From Acanthopleura granulata (taxonomy: Eukaryota > Mollusca > Polyplacophora > Chitonida > Chitonidae), in assembly GCA_016165875.1 (NCBI GenBank), contig JABBOT010000014.1, forward strand, positions 7,793,255-7,857,254: DNA of 64,000 nt, read 5' to 3'. A program made the translations under genes and the position numbers. Shown one piece after another: positions 45,506-56,515 of the stretch. Under the pieces are notes generated by a model. It worked only from the letters and a program-made list of their open reading frames with translations, made no database searches and had not been told where the DNA came from. The first letter of the stretch is position 1. Every line of letters begins with the position of its first letter.

Positions 45506-45879
45506 GTCATTTGCTTCACTTACCACAACCACACAATACATGGTTACTTAGCCTTTCGCGACCTTACACAGTATGATAACGCAGTGCACATAGAGACACT
45601 CAAGACAGTCTGTAATTCTCAACTTGAAATGAAATACAAAACAAACAAAAAAACGTGCATCAAGAACATTTCATCTTGGAGCTCTTACATTCCTTGTGTA
45701 AAGTGCCATGAAAAAAGCCAAAAAAGATGCAAATTTGTCTCTTGAAAAAATAAAACTTATCACAGAGGACTTTGTCAACTGTTTCAAGTAAAAACAGAAT
45801 ATAAAGTTTACAGAGTATATCTGTTCCGCAAAAACAAGGAAAAAGAAAAAACAAAAAAGAAAAAATAGCTTGAAATATT

Positions 45880-46085
45880 CAGTGGAGCAGAAAATTTCAA
45901 ATTGCTTAGGTGCCTTATGGCGGTGTCCTTTCCATACAGATGGAAATTAAAAGGCGGAGAAAAAGCCAAGGGCAGCTTGTTTTCCAAGGCCCAGCAAACA
46001 CCCAGAGTTTTTTCAAGATCTATTACAGAAATAATATACTAGGTTCTGTTGACTCTGCGTAACAGGGGAATTAGCGCAGAGCTTT
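45880..46085. promoter_or_regulatory. Candidate regulatory block
   Basis: Contains CCTTATGGCGGTGTCC, CATACAGATGGAAATTAAAAGG (E-box CAGATG plus homeodomain core), AGCCAAGGGCAGC and TTAGCGCAGAGC. Unique and non-repetitive. Part of a cluster of similar blocks up to 47.3 kb. Confidence 0.25.
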
Positions 46086-46547
46086 TCTTACATCACTTTA
46101 GGTGTTTTTTTTCCTTAACACAACTTAAACTGCCATTTGGCCAATGCAAAGTTCAAACGGAAGCCAATACTTTCCCATGCCAAAAAAGGGCAAAGTGTCA
46201 CCGAGGGGTAAAAGAGACTTAACCTCTTTAAGGCATCATCTACTGCACATGGGAAAAGCCAGATCTAAGATGTAGGCCCCAACAATCATAGGGTTCCTAC
46301 ATCTACTGTCACAAATTACACACTTCAAATAGATTATCATGGAAGTTTGAAATTAAGCTTCAGGGTGTCTTTTTTTCTCCTTTCATTTCAGAAAAATCAC
46401 AGTTCATACTGAGATCTCTAGCCTCCTGGTTGATGACTCGGTGTGTGAGCTATGTTAGTGGCAAAGTCATGAAAGTCTAAATGCAGAAACTCGGAATTTT
46501 GACGCATCCATTCCCCCCCTGAGGAAAAAGCCAAATTTATAGAAAAT

Positions 46548-46719
46548 ATGGACAAATTATAATATTCTGTATTAAAAAAATGAGGATTCAAAACAATTGT
46601 CAGTCCTGTTGTGTGTATCTAAAGTGTCTGCATGATGGACAAATTATAATATTCTGTATTAAAAAAATGAGGATTCAAAACAATTGTCAGTCCTGTTGTG
46701 TGTATCTAAAGTGTCTGCA
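46548..46719 (+). repeat. 86-bp direct tandem duplication, identical copies
   Basis: ATGGACAAATTATAATATTC begins at 46548 and 46634. The two 86-base units appear identical throughout, including an A7 run. Either a very recent duplication or an assembly artefact. Confidence 0.95.
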
Positions 46720-46918
46720 TGATGGAAGATTGATATAAATTTCACCGATGAATGTTCTCTAATGCCTTGAAGATAAGGGAATACTTTGCCACCAAATTCA
46801 AATGGAAATTTGCACTGGCATGAGTGTAACGTCAAACTAAATAAATGTTCATGAGGAAAAAAAAAACACACCCCAAAAAATGAGAGCAAAATGCATCTCA
46901 GAATCAAGAACACAATCT

Positions 46919-46940
46919 CCAACAACAACAACAACAACAC
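46919..46940 (+). repeat. (AAC)n microsatellite
   Basis: CCAACAACAACAACAACAAC, six to seven units. Confidence 0.95.
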
Positions 46941-47034
46941 CCTCCTCCGTACACGGGGCCACCTGTTCTTGTCCCAACTTAAAAACCACGTTTTACTTCA
47001 GGTCATATTTTTCTACATAATATTTTGCCACACT

Positions 47035-47300
47035 ATGACATTTCGCCTTTGACCTCTCTCCAATTACTTTTCCGAGTGTTAATCATTTAAAGATATGTTA
47101 GTTCACCTTGCTCTGCTGACACTCATTTATGTAACATTCCCAGACGATCCTCTTTGTCAGAAAGACAACATTACATTGATGGCCCTCTAAAAAAATAAGC
47201 CAACATTCACTAAACTACGATGTACGAGTTTTTAATGGCTGCCAAGTCATATTTGTGCAAGCACATAAATAAACATTTTTATTACACTTAATCTGGTTTT
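47035..47300. promoter_or_regulatory. Candidate regulatory block
   Basis: Contains CGCCTTTGACCTCTC (nuclear-receptor- or TCF-like), TCCAATTACTTTTCCGAG, GTTAATCATTTAAAG, ACTACGATGTACGAG, TTTTTAATGGCTGCC and AAGTCATATTTGTGC. Unique, enriched in homeodomain cores. It ends just before a polyadenylation-signal-plus-poly(A) structure. Confidence 0.3.
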
Positions 47301-47357
47301 TCACTCCGGATCAAAGAGTAAGATTAATGAATGAATGCCAAGTTTTGGCAGTCTGTG

Positions 47358-47391
47358 AATAAACCTCATTCTCAAAAAAAAAAAAAAAAAA
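47358..47391 (+). other. AATAAA followed by an A18 tract
   Basis: AATAAA at 47358-47363 is followed after about ten bases (CCTCATTCTC) by an uninterrupted A18 (47374-47391). This is what the 3' end of a retroposed polyadenylated RNA looks like. No matching coding remnant was recognised upstream and no target-site duplication was verified, so chance in AT-rich DNA remains possible. Confidence 0.35.
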
Positions 47392-47697
47392 TCCCGTATT
47401 ATAAAATGGAAATGTCATTTCAATGTGGATGTCACACAGTGGCTTTTATACATGGTATGCTTGCTAACTAACCTTTTGAACCTAAATATGGCAGAAACAC
47501 TAACATGGCAAAACCACTAAATATGGCAGAAAAACTAAAATGGCACAAATAAAAATATGGCAGAAACACTAATATGACAGCTTGCTATAAAGTAGAACAA
47601 AGTTTGCATGAGGCATTAATAATTACAGGCATCACAGTGTGCAAATGGTGGATTTTACACAGCAAAGACTGTTTCACATATTACAAATTAGCACCAA

Positions 47698-47889
47698 GGC
47701 CATTCTTGAAAACTGGACCTAAAGTGACCAACGCTTCACAAAAGGGCCTACTCAAAAGTTTTTACTGATATTTCACTGAAAGTTTTTGTTTTTATTTTCT
47801 CTCCATGTTAATTTATTTCAAATTTTTCTTTCAAAAATTTTTCTCACAGGGTCTGGTTATGCCCCACTAACAGTTTTTGAAGGATGGCC
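47698..47889. mobile_element. MITE, copy 2, related to 42.74 kb
   Basis: Left end GGCCATTCTTGAAAACTG pairs with right end CAGTTTTTGAAGGATGGCC. The interior shares AAAAGGGCCTACTCAAAAGT, TTTTCTCTCCATGTTAATTT and TTTTTCTCAC-type segments with copy 1. The GTTCGTTGGG-type segment has decayed. CAA lies on both sides, a possible 3-bp target-site duplication. Confidence 0.7.
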
Positions 47890-48800
47890 CAACCTAAGTT
47901 TCTCTGTGGAAACTAAAATGTGTGTTGTTGGCAAACATATCACCAGTTGCAGGCTACCGTGTCGTTGTTGTTTTTCCCACACTATGAAGTCACAGCAGGG
48001 GACATGCTCATACTACCCCCTTTCTACAGAGCCAACCAACAGATAAACTATTCACACACTTAAGTTACAAATCTGTTACAAATGCGCTACAAGAGCAGGA
48101 AATGGGAGGAAACAAAAAAAAACTTCTGACAATTCCTATTATGCTTTCTCATAAAATAGCCTCATGAAAAAGTTTCACAGCAACAACCTCTCTACTCTAA
48201 ACTCACCATCAGTATTCCTCAGGCCTCTGGGTCACGTGGTAAAGCAGAACACAAACACAAACACCGTTCTTGATTAATATACATATTTCTTGCTTTTAAA
48301 ATGGAATAATGTTTTGTCTCTCCTTTCTTTTGGACACCAAAAACAAACTTACATCGGCTTCACGCGCATGTTCACCTATTCAAACTTCAAACTTGAAAGA
48401 AGACTCCAATACTGTAGACAGTCCTTGATTGTTTCTGTTAATTGCAAATTTAAGCCTCTTTACCGATGCTTTCATTATAATTTCCATTAATTATTACGCA
48501 AGAGAAAGCATGAAGTCATTCAAGTTTCAATGAAAGTTGTTTTTCTTACCTAATTAAAAAGTGGTGTTGAAACAAGCAAACGACCACACTGTTTAGATCC
48601 CAACGCTGTGCCAGTCCATCGACATCGTAACAGCCCATAAAGCCATGCACGTATGTGTAAAAGAACATATGCAACTTTTTCAACTACTAAAGCACTAGTT
48701 TCAGTGGAATTCATGCATACAGTGGTTATGAAAATGACGCTAAAATGATTTGTTTGTGTGACTGAAGATGTGAGCTTCATTAAACAGTGCAAATTATTTC
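47890..48800. other. Intron-like stretch, nothing recognised
   Basis: Short frames. A minus-strand donor-like TTAGGTAAGA at about 48546 follows an 80-codon frame (48550-48792), but the frame stops exactly there (LFN then TAG) and has no resemblance. Confidence 0.4.
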
Positions 48801-48804
48801 TCTA

Positions 48805-48915
48805 CACCCCGCAGCTCTGTCAGAAAGTCGGAAAACTTTGGTTGCAGACGTCGTTGAAAAGGTTGAAGAATTAGGGTACTGTTGACTTTCTACAAGCATC
48901 TAGTCCCAATGTGAA
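48805..48915 (+). repeat. Interspersed repeat family C, copy 1
   Basis: CTCTGTCAGAAAG and TTGGTTGCAGACGTCGTTGA plus AAAGGTTGAAGAATTAG match the reverse complement of 61436-61510 and, in part, 61631-61666. In one frame all copies read VVEKVEEL or VEKVEDL, but the copies lie on both strands and no longer frame is shared. Confidence 0.6.
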
Positions 48916-50221
48916 AAGAAAGCCAGTTTGAGTGCAAGCATTTGAGACCAATTAACCTGGCCAATTTTTAACAGGGTGAAAATTAACCAGCTGTCTGGAA
49001 AACAGAGTCAGAGAACAGGAGCTTGGTTTAGGTAATAACACTGAGGTCTTATCTTCACCTTCTACCAGTACATGTAGATGAAATGGCACATAGTTTTGGG
49101 GAGTCAAGTACTGTAAGCAGATCTGTAATTTTTATGACTCATTGGCTGGGTGACCTATTAAACCTAGCCGTGTTAAAAGTTATGTCAAACTTAATCATGG
49201 TCGACCTTAATAACAGCAGATGTATCCTAAACACATAACAACTGGAACCAGATACTTACACATTTCAAGCCAGCTCGCCTGTATCTTATTAAATTACACT
49301 GTTATACCAACAAAACTAACCTCTCCAACCTGAGGTATTAACCCTACAATTGGATTTTCTTGAATATCAGTGTCATGTACCACTTTGAATATTAAAAAGC
49401 TGCATGTGCAAGTAAATAAAAGTCTCTTGATATCATTTCTAGTACAAGTTGGCCCATTCAGCCCATCTGAGCCTCCCTCTCTCGCACACACACACTGGCA
49501 ACCAAATTAAATGTATTTTCATCTTTTTTATTACAGCCTCCTGCCACATATTACCGCACTAATTTGGCTTATGGTTTGCAGTTTTTGTAAGCTTGGAATC
49601 TAGTGTGTACTACACTCAGATTTGGGGAAACGCCCAATGTACATTTAATATGACTCCGGCTTCAAGATCTAGACTCTCCACCACTCAGTCACACTCGTTA
49701 TTCACAAAGCAGGCCGATAAGCCACGTCCCGTTTTAAAAAATACACCCATAAATGCCCACACCAAGGAAGATTTCTGAATGCTGTAGGTATGACATCATG
49801 GTAAAATGTTACAGTCCTAGTTCAGGGTAAAGCAACTGAAATACTATCTTAGGTAATACAATACCTATATTCTAACTCCAGAAAATCACCCATGTAGTAT
49901 ATCTGCCTCAGGGACCTGCATACCTCATCTCTGCCATGCTAATTATTGATGAAGGTAGCGTTGAGCCACGCCCTCACTCTCACCTCATATACTTCCTCAC
50001 CCATGCCCAAACTTGTGGGGCCTGGTGGTAAGAAATCATCGTAAAAAGCACAACTCCTCTGAAGTGCTTCCGTACCAATGAATAAATAATGCCTTCGTAA
50101 GCGAAGGAGGGAAAGGTGGAGGTATGCACGGAGAGCGTGGGTTCATAATGTCCAATGGGCACGTATAAACCCCCAGAGACATGCGATACAATGAACGATC
50201 ATTTTCACATACATACTGTAC
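48916..50221. other. Intron-like stretch, nothing recognised
   Basis: CpG-poor; short frames of about 60 codons without resemblance. Confidence 0.45.
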
Positions 50222-51127
50222 ATGTATGATGGATGAATGTGTAATGAAAAATGGATGCAGACTTACATGTAGAGTGGATGCAGACTTACATGTAGAGTGG
50301 ATGAATATGTACATGTATGATGGATGAAGGCGGGCATGTGTGGTGGATGAATATGTACATGTATGATGGATGAAGGCGAGCATGTGTGGTGGATGAATAT
50401 ATACATGTATGATGGATGAAGGCGGGCATGTGTGGTGGATAAATATGTACATGAATGATGGATGAAGGCAGGCATGTGTGGTGGATAAATATGTACATAT
50501 ATGATGGATGAAGGCGTACATGCGTGCTGTAGGAATATGCACATGTATAATGGATGAAGGTGTGCATGTGTGGTGGATAAATATGCACATGTATGATGGA
50601 TGAAGCATGTGTGGTGGATAAATATGTACATGTGTGATGGATGAAGGCGGGCATGTGTGGTGGATAAATATGCACATGTATGATGGATAAATATGCACAT
50701 GTATGATGGATGAAGGCGGGCATGTGTGGTGGATAAATATGCACATGTATGATGGATAAATATGCACATGTATAATGGATGAAGGCGTGCATGTGTGGTG
50801 GATAAATATGCACATGTATGATGGATGAAGGCGTGCATGTGTGGTGGATGAATATGTACATGTATGATGGATGAAGGCGGGCATGTGTGGTGGATAAATA
50901 TGCACATGTATGATGGATGAAGGCGGGCATGTGTGGTGGATGAATATGCACATGTATGATGGATGAAGGCAGGCATGTGTGGTGGATAAATATACACATG
51001 TATGATGGATAAATATGCACATGTATGATGGATGAAGGCGGGCATGTGTGGTGGATAAATATGCACATGTATGATGGATAAATATGCACATGTATGATGG
51101 ATGAAGGCGGGCATGTGTGGTGAATGT
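50222..51127 (+). repeat. 46-bp minisatellite built of two 23-bp monomers
   Basis: Starts of GGCGGGCATGTGTGG at 50329, 50375 and 50421 give an exact 46-bp period. Each unit is one GATGAAGGCGGGCATGTGTG-type 23-mer plus one GATAAATATGCACATGTATG-type 23-mer. The two monomers are themselves related (GAT-AA, G-CATGT-TG-TG pattern), and the second is locally doubled in places. About twenty units. No strand or frame has regular stops on the minus side, so frames of 386, 300 and 294 codons overlap; they are repeats, not genes. Confidence 0.97.
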
Positions 51128-51520
51128 AGAAGCATGTGCATCCACATGTATATTCCTTGTTAACAGCAGCAGAAACACTGTTGTACATTGCACCATGTAC
51201 TTCTTATGAAAGGTTCCTGCAATTATTATTGACTTGGATCATCAAAGAAAAAGTGAATTTTTTGTCAAAAGAAAAAGAAAAGTAATCAGCTTTCCAGGAA
51301 CTGTTTGTAAAGCTCAAATATCAACTGATCCATGGGTCTGTATACCATAAAATCAAAGCTATTAATATATACGGTGCAAAATCTCACTGTTAATCCGTCT
51401 GATTAAGACAAATAAATTCCCAAATCAGGAAGCAGGGGAATGCACAAAACCTCCCTGTCTGAGAATGGGACTGGATTACCAGTCTGTACATGTAACACCA
51501 GTATACATTTGGGCCTGGAG
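51128..51520. other. Intron-like stretch, nothing recognised
   Basis: No gene or repeat recognised. Confidence 0.45.
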
Positions 51521-51524
51521 CTTC

Positions 51525-51700
51525 AGCCCACACAAGACAATGGGGGTGTAATTAACTCTGTTTGCTAACAATGCTGGGAATGAGTTGTACGCCAGACAGG
51601 TGTAACGCTCAGGTGTGACTAACTGTAGACGGGTGCAAGGTAATTACCATAAATAACCACCTCCGCATGCACATACGACCAGGCTGTGAGTATACGCTCC
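51525..51700. promoter_or_regulatory. Candidate enhancer with paired T-box-like sites
   Basis: Contains ACAATGGGGGTGTAATTAAC (Sox-like plus homeodomain), GCTAACAATGC, then AGGTGTAA (51598-51605) and AGGTGTGA (51611-51618), two T-box half sites 13 bp apart in the same orientation. GGTAATTACC, a palindromic homeodomain-like site, follows at about 51649. CpG retention is modest. Confidence 0.35.
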
Positions 51701-51779
51701 ACAGGAAGGAGGGCGTGATACAGACAATTGATCACATATACATGTCCATATCATACCTGCAATCCATTACTTTACCTGT

Positions 51780-52690
51780 AGGTAATTGACACAGGCATGT
51801 CAAGTCGGGTGAGATCAAAGCTGATTTTACCTGTGAGTCCTTGTCCATAACTTATCAACTGACATTTCACACCGGGAAGGCTTGACAATAAGTTTTGCGC
51901 TAAACTTTTAAATAGATTTCAATCCAAAACTATACATGTATTTTTCACTTTTTTATCACTGCCGTCAACAATTACCTATTCTTAGCAACACCTGACAACA
52001 TAATGTCACACATTTCCACTTTTTCCCTATTTTCGGAACATTTCATTTTTCAATTCACAAATGTGCAAAACCAACATACAAAGCCTATGTATTATACTTC
52101 TGCTACTCTTGCATCAATCAACAAAGCTTACAGACATTATACACTATTCACAATTTTTATCTTACAATAATCTTGTCTTAATAATGCGAAGCAAATTCAA
52201 AGAAGGATTGATCTTTCTAAAATGTTCTTCTGCATGCAATCGACTTCAGTCTAAACATGGTTTACTTTAGTTTCTATATGTGACCACGCAACCACATAAA
52301 CCTCACTTAAAAAGTGTCTCTCTCCTGGTACATAATACATTTGATCAATTACCTTTGAAAATCAACAATGGTTACAGTTAGATAGTGTCAGCAATTTGCC
52401 CCTGCTGTCTAGTCAATTCACCCCAGTATGCAATCAAAACAGGTGACAATGTGGATGATATAAACACCACACCTATACACAATAAGCTTGTCACCTGTAA
52501 GTAATTTGTCATTAGAGACTGATCATCAAAGCCACACGTACATAACCACACAGGTACGTCTAGTAATCAACACCTGGGATTCGATGACAATGACACAGGT
52601 GATATCAGTTTAACCTGCAGTCAGCAATCTTCGGCACCCAGACTAACTCAAGGTGAAAATGAGCACACTGTCTACCTGTCACATGTTTTG
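51780..52690. other. Stretch rich in CAGGTG/CACCTG E-boxes, no gene seen
   Basis: CACCTG or CAGGTG occurs repeatedly (for example AACACCTGAC, ACAGGTGACAATG, GTCACCTGTAAG, ACACCTGGG, ACACAGGTGATATC). The frequency looks above chance by eye but was not tested. Many of these also mimic splice donors on the minus strand. Confidence 0.3.
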
Positions 52691-55580
52691 TGCTAGCCTT
52701 AATTTCCTCAGCAATAGTTTCTACATTTCCCATTACAACGGATCTGTAGACAGTTACAGTCATTTGTTTAATCTACATTTCTCTTTAAACTGCAGACATC
52801 TTTTACACACAGACACAACGTGTACATCTCACCATGAGGTATAGATGAGGTATAGATGAGGTGTAGACCCGATTCATAATATCTGAGGTATACAGCATCT
52901 CAAGTTCAGATTTTTGAAAGCACAACCTGGTTTATGGTGAAGGGTAAATCGCCTTAATCTAGTTCCTAAAAGGCACATTCTAAAGAAAACAGAGCCGGGC
53001 CTTAAAGCAACATTTCAGGAAAAGGCCAGAGTAGAGATGTTGGCTTTTGGATTAAATATTTCTGTTTTTCTCAGAAAAGATCACAAAAATATGGTTTGAA
53101 AACTCATGTGTCTAACCGGTTAAACAGGTAGCGTAAACACTGGCACTAAGCCAGCTGATACGCACAACACACATCACAATGCTAAAGCTCACACTTTCTC
53201 ACAGATTATATCACTGCTTTTTCTTACAAGGACAGTAATGCTTGAGTTCCTTGCTACAGGACCAAATATACCTACACATACAGACAGAACGATACACTGT
53301 ATATATGTTCTACATTGCCACAGGATCATTTTTTAGCTCAGCAAACTCAACACCTGAGATTATGCATTTTTGAGTTATTATTTCCAATCTCTTGATGTCC
53401 GACAAAGCCTCACAACTGAGTCTGTACGGATTAGACTTTACATTACCGGCTTTTCAGCCTGGTATCAAATCCTGTCTTCGTTAATCCCTAATCTGGAGTC
53501 TTAACTTCCAGAGTTTCTGAAGAGCTCGGGGAAATCTTCTGTCTATGAAGTTCTAAACGCTCATGCAGTTAGCTGATCAGAAATAGAAGTCCAAAGCGCA
53601 TTGTTAGTGGATGTAGCATTAAGGTCAGCTGGGTTAAAAGCGTCCCTGGATTGACTGCTCAAAAAAGATCTGATCTTAAGGCTCATCAGTATTAGGCATG
53701 GATGGAAATTAATACGTGTGACATGAACAGTGTACTGCTGGTTCAACCACAACTGCCCACATTTTTACTAAAGAGTTGTGCTTGAGATTTGCACAATGAT
53801 TTTTTTAAATGTAAAACTTCAACCCTTAAGGAAATATGCATCAGTAAAGAAAAATTCAACCCGGAAGAAAATAAAAATACCGTTTCTACATCTATGCTGC
53901 TATTTGAGATTATCTGCTGGATGTGTATAGTAAATAGTGTGCAGAATTCATAATTTGAAAATTTTTTTAGAACACATCAATAATTATTTATTATTTTGTC
54001 TGCTACAAAATCAGTGAAGAATTTAACAGGGAACCAACTTATGACAGTAATTTTTTTGTGGACTTTCCACTCCCACACTTTTGAACATCAGCATTAATTT
54101 TCACGTATTTTTAAAGTACTGAGCACAATGCACATTATTATTTGGTAGTCTTGTCAAATCATTAGAAGATAATGTAATATGATCTTTAGAACAGAGAAAA
54201 AACAAACAAAGAAAAGAACAGATACTTTAAAGAAAACATACAACACAATAAACACTTTCAAGGACATAGTAATTTCCAGGCCTTGAAAATTTTTAAAAAA
54301 ATTCAAGTCCTTTACTGGATTTTCAGGATCATTGGAAATCCTGATTTATTTTCATTTTAAAGGGGAAAGTTTGTCTTCTCTGAACATACTCTGAGTGATA
54401 TTGAACCACTATTCAGAATCAAGAAATGATGGGGATTCAGGGCAAACATATTCCAAGAAAACACAGTGTATGTTTCTACACCCCAAGGTGTGAAAATGAA
54501 TCTCCACAAAAAGTTTTAGTAGTTGACTAACAAGCAGACAGAACATTCCTGAATTGGTCCAGTCTAATGCTGAAGGCAAAGAAGAGCACTGGCTTTGATG
54601 ACAAATACCAGAGGTAGTCTACCTGTACCTAGTGTATATTGGATCATATCAGCTACTTGTACATTTATGCATTTTTCATTAAGACCTTGCCCTAACTTAG
54701 TTAATGGTTCAGTTTACAACTCGGGCACAAACAGAAATTGGCAATGAGCAATTGGCAGCATGTTCAAAGCTGTCCAGACAAGTGCCACACAATTTTGCAT
54801 TGATAGAGATAAAAAGAATCGATTAATATCAAGCCAGCCTGTTTCATGTCAAGCATTTTCTCTGATCTGTCATGAGGAAAACTTTAAAATCCTAAGCATG
54901 TGTATATATGCATGTATTAATATTTCCTGTGCACGCTTGCACTTTGACAGTACAAATGGGGAAGTCGTATCAGGTTGCTACCACTGCAGATTTGTCTGAA
55001 GAAATCTTATAAATTCCATAAACATCAAACCAGGTACTCTTAATTATATGCTTAGCAACTGTCTGCCAGTGCATACTACAATGCCCACAGGAAGAAAATC
55101 TTTACAATTTGATCGCATACATCAGCCTGATTTATACAAGGGTTGCAAAAAAAAAAAAAATCAATTAACCAAGTAGATGGCTCAGGAAGTTCATAAATAC
55201 TTGATTCATCAGCTTGATAGGGCTTTCCCGAAACCTCATCTCTACCACTAATATTATCCCTTCCTTTGAAACAGGCAGAACAAAGGACTTAGTGTACAAT
55301 CCTTTGACATGCTAGTAGTCTAATCCTGCCAGTGGAGAACTTCAATCAAGGGGGATAATCCAATGTTGCAGTTTATTGGCTCATTTCCTGCAAAATCAGA
55401 TTACAATGGACTAGATAAAAATCTGTGTGTCAGCCCTAGTCATCTCCTGTAGGCCAACCTCTCCACACATAAAACATGGACTATGGGCTTCGCCATTCCT
55501 TAACCTATTGTAAATTCTGTCTAATCTGTTGAGCTAAAAAGCAGTGACAGTAGTAAAAGTACTGTAACGCTGTCAACCTA
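52691..55580. other. Intron-like stretch, nothing recognised
   Basis: Includes a 13-bp triplet repeat GAGGTATAGAT near 52833-52868 and a mildly site-rich segment at 53.53-53.76 kb (GGATGGAAATTAATACGTG). Otherwise AT-rich, CpG-poor DNA with short frames. Confidence 0.45.
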
Positions 55581-55589
55581 AGCCTCGTG

Positions 55590-56515
55590 TCCAGACATTA
55601 CCGTGATCTCTCAATATTTGCCTTTTCTGTAAACATCACCCCCAGGGCTGTCAACATCACCCTGATTTGCCAACATTAACCTGTCCTGTAAAAAAACTGC
55701 CCAACCTGTCAGCATGATCCTGATATGCCAATAATACCCTGACCTGCCAGCATTAACATGACCTACCAGCATTACCCTGACCTGCCAGCATTAACATCAC
55801 CTACCAGCATTAACATGACCTACCAGCATTACCCTGACCTGCCAGCATTAACATGACCTACCAGCATTACGCTGACCTGCCAGCATTAACATCACCTACC
55901 AGCATTAACATGACCTACCAGCATTACCCTGACCTGCCAGCATTAACATGACCTACCAGCATTATGCTGACCTGCCAGCATTAACATCACCTACCAGCAT
56001 TAACATGACCTACCAGCATTACCCTGACCTGCAAGCATTAACATGGCCTACCAGCATTACCCTGGATTCTCATCATTACCTTGACCTGCCAGCATTACCT
56101 TTACCTGCCAATATCACTTGACCTGTCCAAATTACCCTGTAATGTGTATATTTATACTCTGGCCTACCAGCATTACCCTGGCCTCTCATCATTACCATAA
56201 CCTGCCAGCATTACTCTAATGTGTCAAGAATACCCAGACCTGCCAACATGTGTCTGGACCTGCCTACATTGCCATGACCAGCCAACATCAATTCACCTGT
56301 TAACATTACCCTGACCTGCCAACATCACTTGACCTGCCAATATCATTTGGCTTGCCAATATCACTTGACCTGTTAACATTACCCTGACCTGCCAACATCA
56401 CCTGACCTGTCAATATCACTTGACCTGTTAACATTACCCTGACCTGCCAACATAACCTGACCTGTCCAAATTACCCTGTACTGTGTATATTTATCCTCTG
56501 GCCTGCCAACATGAC
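55590..56515 (+). repeat. 19-bp minisatellite with 95-bp higher-order unit
   Basis: CCTACCAGCATTAACATGA and CCTGCCAGCATTACCCTGA variants follow at 19-bp spacing (55743, 55762, 55781). The diagnostic variant ending CATCAC recurs at about 55796, 55891 and 55986, giving a 95-bp (5 x 19) higher-order period in the centre. Flanking units to 55620 and 56510 are more degenerate (CCAACATCACTTGACCTG). TGACCT occurs in most units. Confidence 0.95.

Noticed and set aside
50222..51127. CRISPR-like array
   Set aside because: Direct tandem repeats without unique spacers, in a eukaryotic context.
50036..51196. 386-, 300- and 294-codon minus-strand frames as a histidine/tyrosine-rich repeat protein
   Set aside because: They overlap in all three frames and coincide exactly with the 46-bp minisatellite; openness follows from the absence of stop words in the unit.
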